DNA of 64,000 bases, taken from Marivita sp. Lineage in GTDB: Bacteria > Pseudomonadota > Alphaproteobacteria > Rhodobacterales > Rhodobacteraceae. This document shows, piece after piece, positions 26,903-35,124 of the stretch; within the stretch, counting starts at the first letter, position 1; every line of letters starts with the position of its first letter. The stretch is taken from positions 1 to 64,000 of the forward strand of contig NZ_JAIPUT010000018.1 of the NCBI RefSeq assembly GCF_020055635.1. Reading direction: 5' to 3'. The position numbers were made by a program, and so were the translations under genes. Under the pieces are notes generated by a model. The model searched no databases, was not told where the DNA came from, and was given only the letters and a program-made list of their open reading frames with translations.

Positions 26903-27625
26903 ATGAGACTGCAAGGAAAGACCGCGTTCATCACGGCGGCCGGTCAGGGCATCGGTCGCGCCAGCGCAGAGGCGCTTGCCCGCAACGGTGCATCGGTCAT
27001 CGCGACCGACCTGCATGGCGACCTTTTGGCGGGGCTTGACGTCGCGCAGAGCTTTGCGCTGGACGTGACGGACAAATCCGCGCTTGTGGAGGCCGTGCGC
27101 GCGGCGCAGCCGGACATTCTGGTCAACTGTTCCGGTGTGGTGCACAACGGTACGATCCTCGACGCCACGGATGCGGAGTTCGATTTTGCCATGAACCTGA
27201 ATGTGCGACCGCATTTTCATGCCATTCAGGCGGCCCTGCCGGGCATGCTGGAACGCGGGCAGGGTGCTATCATCAACATCGCGTCGGTCTGCTCGAACCT
27301 GCGCGGTCTACCCAACCGGTTCATCTATGGCACGTCCAAGGCGGCAACCATCGGCCTGACCAAACAGGTGGCTGCAGATTTCATCACGCAAGGCATTCGG
27401 TGCAACTGCATCGCGCCGGGGACGGTGGACAGCCCCAGCCTGCACCAACGGCTGCGCGACACCGGGGACTATGACACCGCGATGACGCAGTTCATCGCCC
27501 GTCAGCCGATGGGGCGGATAGGCGAGGCGCAGGAGATCGCCGACCTTGTCGTCTACCTGGCCTCTGACGAAAGTCGGTACATGACGGGGCAATGCGTCGC
27601 CATCGACGGCGGAATGACGGTCTGA
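26903..27625 (+). CDS. SDR dehydrogenase resembling 2-keto-3-deoxy-L-fuconate dehydrogenase
   Basis: A 240-residue short-chain dehydrogenase. The start at 26903 (MRLQGKTAFITAAGQGIGRA) gives the usual N-terminus, with the variant cofactor motif TAAGQGIG. This form is typical of the BDH2/2-keto-3-deoxy-L-fuconate dehydrogenase subgroup. The subgroup's short Rossmann domain (ATDLHGDLLAGLD), catalytic Ser in NIASVCSN and YGTSKAA (Tyr-x-x-x-Lys) are present. In the oxidative L-fucose and L-rhamnose routes this step yields the 2,4-diketo acid hydrolysed by an FAH-family enzyme, and one is encoded at 17830-18675. Joint function is inference. Confidence 0.8.
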   Translation: MRLQGKTAFITAAGQGIGRASAEALARNGASVIATDLHGDLLAGLDVAQSFALDVTDKSALVEAVRAAQPDILVNCSGVVHNGTILDATDAEFDFAMNLNVRPHFHAIQAALPGMLERGQGAIINIASVCSNLRGLPNRFIYGTSKAATIGLTKQVAADFITQGIRCNCIAPGTVDSPSLHQRLRDTGDYDTAMTQFIARQPMGRIGEAQEIADLVVYLASDESRYMTGQCVAIDGGMTV

Positions 27626-27638
27626 AACGCATGGCACC

Positions 27639-28526
27639 ATGAGCGTTCCAATCCCGAGGGAAGACCGTGCCGCTGCCGGCGTCCTGACCATGTTCTTTGC
27701 GGTGGTCTTTTTCACCTGCATCGACACCTCGGCAAAATGGCTGGTGCTGGCCGGATTGCCGGTGATGCAAGTCGTCTTCGTGCGGTACCTTGGGCATTTC
27801 GTCTATGCAATGATCCTCTATGTGCCTCAGGAACGCGCCGAGGTGTTTCTGTCGCGTGCGCCGTTGAAACAGTTCCTGCGGTCCCTGTTCCTGTTCGGCT
27901 CGACCATCTGCAATTTCTTTGCGCTGCAATCCCTGCCGATCACCGTGACCACGACAATCATGTTCGCCGGTCCCATCGTGGTGACGCTGCTGGCGATCCC
28001 GATCCTCGGCGAAAAGGTCGGTCTGCGTCGCATCGCGGCGGTCTGCGTCGGGTTTGTCGGGGTTCTGGTGGTGATCCAGCCTTGGGGAACTGAGTTTCAT
28101 CCGGCGATGTTTTTCTCGCTCGGGGCGCTGATCATCGCGTCGCTGTATTTCATCATGACCCGCATGCTGGCCGGGATCGAGACGAACGCCACGCAGCAGG
28201 TCTGGGCGTCGGGGCTGGCGTCCATTGTTCTGGCCCCCTTTGCACTCTCCGTCTGGGTGTGGCCCGAGACCGGGTTGCAATGGTTGACCATGTTCCTGAT
28301 CGGAGGCTTCGGGATGACCGGGCATATTCTGGCGACGGTCGCGCATCGCTGGGCCGATGCGTCGATCCTGGCGCCGATGGTCTACAGCCAGATTTTCCTT
28401 GCCGCCATCGCGGGGATTCTGGTGTTTTCCACTTGGCCCACGGTCTGGACCTTGGGCGGCGGCCTGATCATCATCGCATCAGGTCTTTATATCTGGAACC
28501 GCGAACGGCAAAAGGCGCCTGCCTGA
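27639..28526 (+). CDS. DMT-superfamily (EamA) transporter
   Basis: A 295-residue membrane protein with about ten predicted helices in two EamA repeats (first about residues 12-140, second about 155-290). Typical wording includes MVFFTCIDTSAKWLVL, PITVTTTIMFAGPIVVTLLAIPILGEKVG in repeat one and a matching VYSQIFLAAIAGILVFSTWPT in repeat two. EamA proteins are mostly exporters or uptake carriers for small metabolites. It begins 13 nt after the SDR gene and ends the rightward operon that starts at the TRAP genes. Substrate unknown. Confidence 0.85.
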   Translation: MSVPIPREDRAAAGVLTMFFAVVFFTCIDTSAKWLVLAGLPVMQVVFVRYLGHFVYAMILYVPQERAEVFLSRAPLKQFLRSLFLFGSTICNFFALQSLPITVTTTIMFAGPIVVTLLAIPILGEKVGLRRIAAVCVGFVGVLVVIQPWGTEFHPAMFFSLGALIIASLYFIMTRMLAGIETNATQQVWASGLASIVLAPFALSVWVWPETGLQWLTMFLIGGFGMTGHILATVAHRWADASILAPMVYSQIFLAAIAGILVFSTWPTVWTLGGGLIIIASGLYIWNRERQKAPA

Positions 28527-28613
28527 ACGCCGAGCGCTGCGTGGTGATCGACCAGTGAAACAACGCTCATCAGCGCACCGCCGTCCCGAATGGATCGCAA
28601 TGCGAGCGTTCCG

Positions 28614-29351
28614 TCAGCCCCGTCCGATATAGGGCATGTTGGTGGCCATCACCGTCATGAACTGCACATTTGCATCCAGTGGCAGGCTGGCCATGTGCAG
28701 CACCGACTTTGCCACATTGGACACGTCCATCACCGGTTCGACCTTGATCTCGCCGTTGGCTTGCGGCACGCCATTGGTCATCTTGGCCGCCATGTCGGTC
28801 AACGCGTTGCCGATGTCGATCTGTCCGCAGGCGATGGAAAAGGGCCGCCCGTCCAGACTGATCGTGCGGGTCAGGCCGGTAATCGCATGTTTTGACGCGG
28901 TATAGGCAGCCGATCCCCAGCGCGGGACATAGGCCGATACAGACCCGTTGTTGATGATCCGTCCGCCTTGGGGATCCTGGGCGCGCATCAGGCCGAAGGC
29001 GATCTTGGCGCAGATGAAACTGCCGGTCAGGTTGATGTCGATCACGTTGCGAAAGTCGGCCACGTCGATCTCGTCGATCGGGGCGGATTTGAGCGACACG
29101 CCCGCGTTGTTGAAGATCGCGTCGACGCGTCCCCATTGCTTTTGAGCGTCGCCGAAAGCCTTTGAGACGTCTGCCTCGTTGGTCACGTCGCAGGGCAGGG
29201 GCAGGGCGTTTTCGCGGCCAGCGGCGACCGCCTCCAGAGCGTCGCGGTTTCGACCGACAAGACCGACGCTCCAGCCCGCGTCCAGAAACACATCGGCGGT
29301 CGCCTTGCCGATGCCCCGGCCAGCGCCGGTGATGATGATGGATTTGCTCAT
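28614..29351 (-). CDS. SDR-family dehydrogenase downstream of xylD
   Basis: A 245-residue short-chain dehydrogenase: cofactor motif TGAGRGIG near residue 8, NNAG at about residue 87, catalytic Ser in NGSVSAYV and Tyr-x-x-x-Lys in YTASKHA. The C-terminal region (GQIDIGNALTDMAAKMTNG) resembles a group of uncharacterised sugar-cluster SDRs. It is 54 nt after the xylonate dehydratase stop on the same strand. D-xylose dehydrogenase is a possible role since no Caulobacter-like XylB is visible, but the sequence does not particularly resemble XylB. Confidence 0.82.
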   Translation of the reverse strand: MSKSIIITGAGRGIGKATADVFLDAGWSVGLVGRNRDALEAVAAGRENALPLPCDVTNEADVSKAFGDAQKQWGRVDAIFNNAGVSLKSAPIDEIDVADFRNVIDINLTGSFICAKIAFGLMRAQDPQGGRIINNGSVSAYVPRWGSAAYTASKHAITGLTRTISLDGRPFSIACGQIDIGNALTDMAAKMTNGVPQANGEIKVEPVMDVSNVAKSVLHMASLPLDANVQFMTVMATNMPYIGRG

Positions 29352-29405
29352 GGGTTCTCTCTTCCGGAAGCTCTGGCGTCGGTTGGGTGATCAACCCACC
29401 GCGGT

Positions 29406-31187
29406 TCAATGATTGTCGCGCGGCAGGTTGCGCCCGACCTTTTGATAGGCGGTGGCAAGTTCGAGGCATCCACCGTCGGACAATTGCCCCACATGGGTAC
29501 GGTAGATTTCCTGCCACGGTGTCTGGTGAACCAGATCGGGCGGTTCCCAGGCGTCGATCCGGGTCTGCCATTCGTCCTCGGGCACCAGCGCGTCCATGCG
29601 GCTGGCATTCAGGTCAAGACGTACCGTGTCGCCGGTCTCAAGGAATGCAAGGCCACCCCCGACCACCGATTCAGGCGAGGCGTTGAGGATCGACGGGCTT
29701 TCGGAAGTGCCCGATTGCCGTCCATCACCCACCGTGGGCAGGTGCTTGACCCCCGCCCGGATCAGCGCATCGGGTGGCTGCATGTTCACGACCTCTGCGC
29801 TGCCGGGATAGCCGACACAACCGACCCCCCGGATGAACAGGATCGTTCGCTCGTCGATCTCGAGCGCGGCATCGTTGATCCGGTCGTGGTAATCCTCGGG
29901 GCCTTCGAAGACCACCGCGCGCGCCTCGAACACACCTTCGTTGCCGGGCTCTGACAGGAACCGTTCGCGGAACTCGGGAGAAATCACGCTGGTCTTCATC
30001 AGCGCCGAGTCGAACAGGTTGCCGGACAGCACCTTGAAGCCGGCATTTTTCCGCATCGGCGCATCATGTGTCTTGATCACGTCGTGGTCGAGGCTTTGAC
30101 ATCCGGCAAGATTGGCAGACATGGACATGCCGCTGGCTGTCATCACGTTTCCATGCAGACGGTCTGCTTTCATCAACTCTCCCATCACGGCGGGCACACC
30201 ACCGGCGCGGAAGAACGATTCCCCCAGGTATTCGCCCGCGGGCTGCATGTTGACCATGAGCGGTACGTCGAAACCGATGGTTTCCCAGTCCTTGACGTTC
30301 AAATCCACACCGACATGGCGTGCCACGGCCTGAAGATGCGGTGGCGCGTTGGTCGATCCGCCGATGGCCGCGTTGACGACGATGGCGTTCTCGAACGCTT
30401 CGCGCGTCATGATGTCGGACGGTTTCAGATCGTCGAGCACCATCTGCACGATGCGCCGTCCGGTGTCATAGGCCATCGCCATGCGTTCGCGGAACGGGGC
30501 GGGGATCGCCGCGTTGCCGGTCAGCGTCATGCCAAGCGCCTCGGCCATCGCGTTCATCGTGCTTGCGGTGCCCATCGTGTTGCAATGGCCCAGCGACGGG
30601 GCCGACGAGCAGACCCGGCTCATGAACTCGTCGTAGTCGATCTTGCCCTCGGCCAGCAGGCGTCGGCTTTCCCAGACAATGGTGCCCGATCCGGCGCGTT
30701 TGCCCTGCCACCAGCCGTCCAGCATCGGACCGCCGTTCAGCGCGATCGCCGGAAGATCGACCGTGGCGGCCCCCATCAGCATCGCGGGCGTGGTCTTGTC
30801 ACATCCCGTCGTCAGGACAACGCCGTCGATCGGATAGCCATGTAGCACCTCGACCAGCGACAGATAGGCCAGATTGCGGTCCAGCGCGGCCGTTGGCCGT
30901 TTGCCGGTTTCCTGGATCGGATGCACCGGGAATTCCATCGGAATGCCGCCTGCCTCGCGGATACCCGCCTTGATGCGGTCCATCAGAAAGACGTGGATCT
31001 TGTTGCACGGCGCGATGTCGCTGCCGGTCTGCGCAATGCCGATGATCGGGCGCCCGCCCTGAAGCTCGTCGCGCGTGTATTCCTGGTTCTGGTAGCGCTC
31101 GATGTAAAGCGCGGTCATGCCCGGGTTGTTCGGATTGTCGAACCATTCCTGAGACCGGAAACGTTTGTTGGCACGCGTGTTGGACAT
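29406..31187 (-). CDS. xylD: D-xylonate dehydratase (XylD type, IlvD/Edd family)
   Basis: Converts D-xylonate to 2-keto-3-deoxy-D-xylonate in the Weimberg pathway. The 593-residue length and wording follow Caulobacter XylD closely ([54 protein letters not shown]-terminal PRDNH). The [2Fe-2S] cysteines are residues 61, 129 and 202. It is only distantly related to the L-arabinonate dehydratase at 4596-6338. A strong ribosome site (GGAGGAG) precedes the ATG, and a TGGTATACCA operator lies 51 nt upstream. The next enzyme, XylX, is encoded about 9 kb away in another operon with the same operator. Confidence 0.92.
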   Translation of the reverse strand: MSNTRANKRFRSQEWFDNPNNPGMTALYIERYQNQEYTRDELQGGRPIIGIAQTGSDIAPCNKIHVFLMDRIKAGIREAGGIPMEFPVHPIQETGKRPTAALDRNLAYLSLVEVLHGYPIDGVVLTTGCDKTTPAMLMGAATVDLPAIALNGGPMLDGWWQGKRAGSGTIVWESRRLLAEGKIDYDEFMSRVCSSAPSLGHCNTMGTASTMNAMAEALGMTLTGNAAIPAPFRERMAMAYDTGRRIVQMVLDDLKPSDIMTREAFENAIVVNAAIGGSTNAPPHLQAVARHVGVDLNVKDWETIGFDVPLMVNMQPAGEYLGESFFRAGGVPAVMGELMKADRLHGNVMTASGMSMSANLAGCQSLDHDVIKTHDAPMRKNAGFKVLSGNLFDSALMKTSVISPEFRERFLSEPGNEGVFEARAVVFEGPEDYHDRINDAALEIDERTILFIRGVGCVGYPGSAEVVNMQPPDALIRAGVKHLPTVGDGRQSGTSESPSILNASPESVVGGGLAFLETGDTVRLDLNASRMDALVPEDEWQTRIDAWEPPDLVHQTPWQEIYRTHVGQLSDGGCLELATAYQKVGRNLPRDNH

Positions 31188-31237
31188 GTGTCTCCTCCGT
31201 TGGGCCCAAAGGAGGGCCTTGGCACAGCTTCCTTAAA

Positions 31238-31247
31238 TGGTATACCA
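31238..31247. promoter_or_regulatory. GntR operator candidate, site 3 (xylD promoter)
   Basis: An exact TGGTATACCA flanked by AA on both sides, 51 nt upstream of xylD and 42 nt upstream of the divergent small exported protein gene. Confidence 0.75.
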
Positions 31248-31260
31248 AATGCAAGTGCTA
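31248..31260 (+). promoter_or_regulatory. Accessory element next to operator site 3
   Basis: AATGCAAGTGCTA directly abuts the palindrome. A copy with one difference (AATGCAAGCGCTA) lies 10 nt beyond operator site 4 at 36914-36926. The TGCAAGCGCT core resembles half of a LacI-family operator; the binding protein is unknown. Confidence 0.45.
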
Positions 31261-31288
31261 TCATGACCACAGGATCGGGATCACCTCG

Positions 31289-31774
31289 ATGAAGACCTGC
31301 ATGCTTTGCTTGTCGGCCGCGCTGGCCATGCTCGCGTCGCTGATACACCCGGCGGCAGCCGAAGTCGATATTTCGGAGGTCGACGCCTGCCTGACCGAAC
31401 GCCTGTCCGCCGGGCGAGCCCCGGCCACCTGCATCGACGACGCCCAGTCCGACTGCATGCGCGTCGACAACGAGGTCCCCGCCGTGGCGACGCTCTGCTT
31501 CGTCGAGGCGGAAAAGAAGTGGCAGAATGGAATTTCCGGCCTGATGGCGCAAATCTCGGACGCGGCGCCCGATGAAATCGCGGCCATCGCGGCGATCGAG
31601 GTCAAGTATGATCTCTTGTCGGCCCTGCTTCAGTGCAGCCGGATGGAAGAGCTGTCCCTGACTGTCGGTCGAGACAGCGAACCGGCGATCCTGCGCCAGA
31701 ACGCCCGCTGCAAGTCGAACGCGGCGGGGCTGTCCTATGCGCGGCTCTACCTTCGGTCACGGGATCTGAGATGA
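31289..31774 (+). CDS. Small exported cysteine-containing protein (LprI-like)
   Basis: A 161-residue protein with a signal peptide (MKTCMLCLSAALAMLASLIHPAAAE, cleavage near residue 24). The mature part contains several cysteines (VDACLTERL, ATCIDDAQSDCMR, ATLCFVEAEKKW, LLQCSRMEE, NARCKS), consistent with periplasmic disulphides. The spacing recalls DUF1311/LprI-type domains, but the match is weak. The gene is divergent from xylD and overlaps azlC by ATGA, so it might be controlled from the same promoter region. Function unknown. Confidence 0.65.
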   Translation: MKTCMLCLSAALAMLASLIHPAAAEVDISEVDACLTERLSAGRAPATCIDDAQSDCMRVDNEVPAVATLCFVEAEKKWQNGISGLMAQISDAAPDEIAAIAAIEVKYDLLSALLQCSRMEELSLTVGRDSEPAILRQNARCKSNAAGLSYARLYLRSRDLR

Positions 31775-32484
31775 CCCCGCGGCAGGCTTTCTGGCGTGGA
31801 TACCTGGATTGCGCGCCCTTCACGCTGATCGTGGTGCCGTATTCGATGTTGTTCGGCGTCGTGGCGCGCGATGCCGGGCTGGATATCCTCCAGACCATGT
31901 CGATGTCCGTTCTCGTGATTGCCGGGGCCTCCCAATTCACGGCGGTGGCCCTGTTGCAGGATCAGGCACCGGTCTTCATCGCGCTGCTGGCATCGCTTGC
32001 GGTCAACTTGCGCATGGCGATGTATTCTGCGGCCTTGGTCCCGCATGTCGGTCACGCCCGGCTGGGCGTGCGCGCCTTGATGGCCTACCTCATGGTCGAT
32101 CAGGCCTTCGCCGTCGCGGTCCGTACGTATGAGGACCGGCCCGACATGTCACCGCCGATCAAGGTCGCGTATTACTTCGGCTGCATGGCGCTGATCTGCC
32201 CATTCTGGTATGGCTGCACGCTGTTGGGTGCCGTGGTGGGACAGGCGATCCCGGCCTCATTCAGCCTGGATTTCGCGGTTCCTGTCTGTTTCATCGCGCT
32301 GACCGCGCCCTTGTTGCGGTCGGGACCTCATATCTTCGCCGCGCTGGTGGCGGGAACGGCGGCGCTGGCCTTTGCCTGGGTGCCGTGGTCGCTTGGCCTG
32401 ATCATCGCCGCGCTTTTGGGCATTCTCGCAGGCGGTCAGGCCGAGCTGTTCCTGGCCCGGCGCGCCGAAAGGTCTGGTGCATGA
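31771..32484 (+). CDS. azlC: AzlC-family branched-chain amino acid exporter large subunit
   Basis: A 237-residue membrane protein. The family signature near the start is clear (FWRGYLDCAPFTLIVVPYSMLFGVVARDAG), followed by VLVIAGASQFTAVALL and YFGCMALICPFWYGCTLLG. About five or six membrane helices are visible. AzlC and AzlD form a two-subunit branched-chain amino acid exporter. The start at 31771 gives an ATGA overlap with the preceding gene and the same overlap with azlD. Its presence inside a sugar-acid region is unusual, although keto-acid catabolism can raise valine or isoleucine precursors. Confidence 0.9.
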   Translation: MTPRQAFWRGYLDCAPFTLIVVPYSMLFGVVARDAGLDILQTMSMSVLVIAGASQFTAVALLQDQAPVFIALLASLAVNLRMAMYSAALVPHVGHARLGVRALMAYLMVDQAFAVAVRTYEDRPDMSPPIKVAYYFGCMALICPFWYGCTLLGAVVGQAIPASFSLDFAVPVCFIALTAPLLRSGPHIFAALVAGTAALAFAWVPWSLGLIIAALLGILAGGQAELFLARRAERSGA

Positions 32485-32804
32485 TCGACGCCACCACGTT
32501 CTGGACGCTGACGGTGCTTCTCGGGATCGGCACTTTCCTGATCCGCTTTTCCTTCCTGGGTCTCCTGGGTGGCCGCACCTTGCCCGACCGCGTCTTGCTG
32601 TACCTGCGCTATGTCGGGGTCGCGGTGTTTCCCGCGCTCTTCATGCCGCTGGTGGTCTGGCCCGAAGCGACCGGCGGCACACCCGACCCCATCCGACTGA
32701 TCGCTGCGCTGGCCGCATTTCTGGCGGGGCTTCGCTTTGGCGTTGTCTGGGCGATCATCGCCGGGATGGGCACGCTCTACCTGATGCAATTTCTCTTATC
32801 CTAG
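32481..32804 (+). CDS. azlD: AzlD-family small subunit
   Basis: A 107-residue hydrophobic protein with three or four helices and the AzlD pattern LTVLLGIGTFLIRFSFLGLLGGRTLPDRVLLYLRYVGVAVFPALF. It is coupled to azlC by an ATGA overlap. It partners AzlC in export of branched-chain amino acids. Confidence 0.9.
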   Translation: MIDATTFWTLTVLLGIGTFLIRFSFLGLLGGRTLPDRVLLYLRYVGVAVFPALFMPLVVWPEATGGTPDPIRLIAALAAFLAGLRFGVVWAIIAGMGTLYLMQFLLS

Positions 32805-32846
32805 CCGGTGGCCTTGGCTGCCGACACGTTGACCAAAGGACATCGA

Positions 32847-33545
32847 ATGATCAAAGAACCTCCCAGACTTCAGATCCGGAAAACCATCCGCCGTCCAAGC
32901 GCAGAACAGATCGCCGCGTTTCGCGATATCCCTACCGGGTTTCTCTGTGACGCAATGGAAGGGCAGGGTGCGCTGTGCAGCACGATCCAGCATATTGGTG
33001 GCGGTCGCGATTTGCCGACCCATGCTTACGGCCCGGCATTGGTGGCTGATAACGGCCCGGCCGAGATTCTGGCAACGATGGGTGCGCTGCACGTCGCCCG
33101 GCCCGGCGACGTCATTGTCGCGGCGGTGCATGGCCACACGAATTGCTCGGCGGCGGGTGACCGGTTCTGCGGCATGATGAAGAACAAGGGCGTCGCGGCG
33201 TTTGTCACCGATGGCCAGATGCGCGATTACCCCGGGATCGCTGCCGCAGGCCTGCCTGCGTGGTGCGTGGGCCTCAGCCCGAATTCACCTTATTCCAACG
33301 GACCTGGAAAGGTCGGGTTCGGGGCAGTCGTGGGCGGTCGCCATATCGAGACCGGCGACATGATCGTCGCTGACCGAGATGGGGTTGTCGTGGTTCCCTA
33401 TGCCCGGATCGATGCGGTGATTGGACAGCTGGACGCCATCAAGGAGCTTGAAGACAGTCTTGACGCCAAGGTGCAGGGCGGCTTCTGCGACATGCTGGCC
33501 GTGCAGGCGATGCTGGAGGAAGGAAGCGCGTTGATGGTGGAGTGA
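32847..33545 (+). CDS. RraA-like / HMG-type aldolase family protein
   Basis: A 232-residue protein of the RraA/4-hydroxy-4-methyl-2-oxoglutarate aldolase fold. The active-site region reads GDRFCGMMKNKGVAAFVTDGQMRDYPGI, keeping the D-G-x-x-R-D metal and substrate motif of the aldolase branch. Such enzymes are divalent-metal pyruvate aldolases or oxaloacetate decarboxylases; true RraA regulators are shorter. The start at 32847 sits behind AAAGGA. It lies 42 nt after azlD, and stem-loops follow. In context it could cleave a 4-hydroxy-2-keto acid from a sugar-acid route. Confidence 0.8.
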   Translation: MIKEPPRLQIRKTIRRPSAEQIAAFRDIPTGFLCDAMEGQGALCSTIQHIGGGRDLPTHAYGPALVADNGPAEILATMGALHVARPGDVIVAAVHGHTNCSAAGDRFCGMMKNKGVAAFVTDGQMRDYPGIAAAGLPAWCVGLSPNSPYSNGPGKVGFGAVVGGRHIETGDMIVADRDGVVVVPYARIDAVIGQLDAIKELEDSLDAKVQGGFCDMLAVQAMLEEGSALMVE

Positions 33546-33572
33546 GGCTGAGACTGCGTGTCCGCCGGGCAA

Positions 33573-33628
33573 GGCGGATTCCTGCCGGATCCGCCAAACG
33601 CGGCGACGAAGCCTATTCAGACTTCGTC
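33573..33628 (+). terminator. Two tandem stem-loops after the RraA-like gene
   Basis: Two perfect 7-bp inverted repeats lie in the 130-nt gap: GGCGGAT/ATCCGCC (33573-33595, 9-nt loop) and GACGAAG/CTTCGTC (33605-33628, 10-nt loop). They lack T tracts but are well placed to end the preceding transcript. Confidence 0.5.
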
Positions 33629-33675
33629 AGTCCTGGGCTATCGACGGATGGTCAATTTCAGAGGCTGTCGCCCAT

Positions 33676-34194
33676 ATGAACCCTTTTCGCATGCGTTTCG
33701 TGTCTGCGGTCGCGCTCACTGCGATGGCTGTCATGTCTGGTTGTGCGGCCTCCCGGGGCCCAGACAGTCCTGATGCCAAGGACATCGACTGCATGGCGCG
33801 CGCCATGTATTTCGAATCGAACCGTTCCAGCCGTGACGGCATGGTCGCTGTCGGCAGTATCGTCATGAACCGCGTCAGGTCAGAGGATTTCCCGAACACC
33901 GTCTGCGAGGTCGTGGCGCAGAAACGCCAATTCGCGCCGGGGGTGATGACCCGTCGGATGACAGGCGCGTCCGAGGCGCTTGCGCGCGACACGGCAGCGG
34001 CGGTGCTTCGGGGCGAACGCCATCCGCACACCGCCAAGGCCCGGTTCTTTCACGCCCGCAGCTATGTCGCGGACTACAACAACATCCATTACGTTGTCTC
34101 GACCGGGGGCAATGCGTTCTACGAGAAACGGCATCCGACACAGGTGACACGGCGCTCACCGCCCGCGAATGTCGAAGGCCTGACCGGAAGGTAG
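33676..34194 (+). CDS. SleB-like cell wall hydrolase, lipoprotein
   Basis: A 172-residue protein with a lipoprotein signal peptide; the lipobox AVMSGC puts the lipidated cysteine near residue 22. The body is a SleB/CwlJ-type hydrolase domain (DCMARAMYFESNRSSRDGMVAVGSIVMNRVRSEDFPNTVCEVV) with the family's catalytic glutamate in YFES and a later HPHTAKARFFHA segment. These proteins act on peptidoglycan; in alphaproteobacteria they are not linked to spores. It appears unrelated to the surrounding catabolic genes and probably has its own promoter. Confidence 0.82.
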   Translation: MNPFRMRFVSAVALTAMAVMSGCAASRGPDSPDAKDIDCMARAMYFESNRSSRDGMVAVGSIVMNRVRSEDFPNTVCEVVAQKRQFAPGVMTRRMTGASEALARDTAAAVLRGERHPHTAKARFFHARSYVADYNNIHYVVSTGGNAFYEKRHPTQVTRRSPPANVEGLTGR

Positions 34195-34215
34195 CAGGGC
34201 ACGCTTCAGACAGGT

Positions 34216-35109
34216 TCAGGACGAAAACGCGCTTTTTGCGCCGGCACTCTCCTGCGTCCTGAAGATCGACCCGGTGTCTGGGGCCGGGGGCAGCGGCATA
34301 CGGACCGGCACATCGGCCATGCGTGGTGACAGCTGTGGGTCGCCAGTGATCTGGCGGTCCTGCAGGTCGTCCCAGAACTTTCGCTGGCCGAGGGCGTGGA
34401 TATAGCTTCCCGATCCAAGCAATGGCCATGCATCCGAGGCTGCGCATTCATAGAACAGGATCAGGCGATTTCGGTCGCTCATGTTCGGGGCCGAGCCGTG
34501 CAGGATGCGCACATGATGTACCGTCATGTCGCCGGCCTTGCCGGTCAGGGTCACCGCCTTGTCTTTCTCGAACAACGGGTCGTCAGGATCAATGGCGCCG
34601 GCAAAATACCCGTTGGCCTGATGGCTGAGCACCGGACCCTTGTGGGTGCCCGGAATGACCATGAGCGGGCCGTTCGCTTCCTCCACATCTTCGAGCATGA
34701 GGCCAAAGGCCAGCAGGCTGTCATTTGTAGCAGGATAGAACGCCCAGTCCTGATGCCATTCCACGGCACGCCCGCCACCCGGCGCCTTGGTGTTGAGCTT
34801 TGATGTCAGCAGGTTGGTATGCGGACCCAGGAGTTCGGTCAGTACATCGGTCAGCTTCGACTTACGGATCAACTCCCAGAAATAGGGGTCGCGCTTGTGT
34901 GGCAGCTTCACCCGCGTCAGGCGCGGATTATCCGATGTATGACCGGTATCGAGGTCATAAACCTCGTTGCTTTCCGTCACATTGCGCGACCCGTCGATCA
35001 GCCGATAGGTGATCTCGCGCAGGCGAGACAGCTGGTCCGGGGTGACCGCGTTCTTGACCAGAAGATAGCCGTTCGCGTCGTAAAACGCCTTTTGCGCCTC
35101 GGTGAGCAT
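34216..35109 (-). CDS. Phytanoyl-CoA dioxygenase (PhyH) family protein
   Basis: A 297-residue Fe(II)/2-oxoglutarate dioxygenase candidate and a second, divergent member in the window. The HxD pair is in VEWHQDWAFYPATN, and the distal His region is MTVHHVRILHGSAPNMSDRNRLILFYE with the expected Arg. It is the third gene of a leftward operon (SDR, beta-hydroxyacid dehydrogenase, PhyH), 15 nt after the dehydrogenase gene, presumably driven from the promoter with operator site 4. The repeated pairing of PhyH with sugar-acid genes suggests oxidative trimming of a substituted sugar acid; this is inference. Confidence 0.82.
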   Translation of the reverse strand: MLTEAQKAFYDANGYLLVKNAVTPDQLSRLREITYRLIDGSRNVTESNEVYDLDTGHTSDNPRLTRVKLPHKRDPYFWELIRKSKLTDVLTELLGPHTNLLTSKLNTKAPGGGRAVEWHQDWAFYPATNDSLLAFGLMLEDVEEANGPLMVIPGTHKGPVLSHQANGYFAGAIDPDDPLFEKDKAVTLTGKAGDMTVHHVRILHGSAPNMSDRNRLILFYECAASDAWPLLGSGSYIHALGQRKFWDDLQDRQITGDPQLSPRMADVPVRMPLPPAPDTGSIFRTQESAGAKSAFSS

Positions 35110-35124
35110 CTGCTGCCCCCCTTT

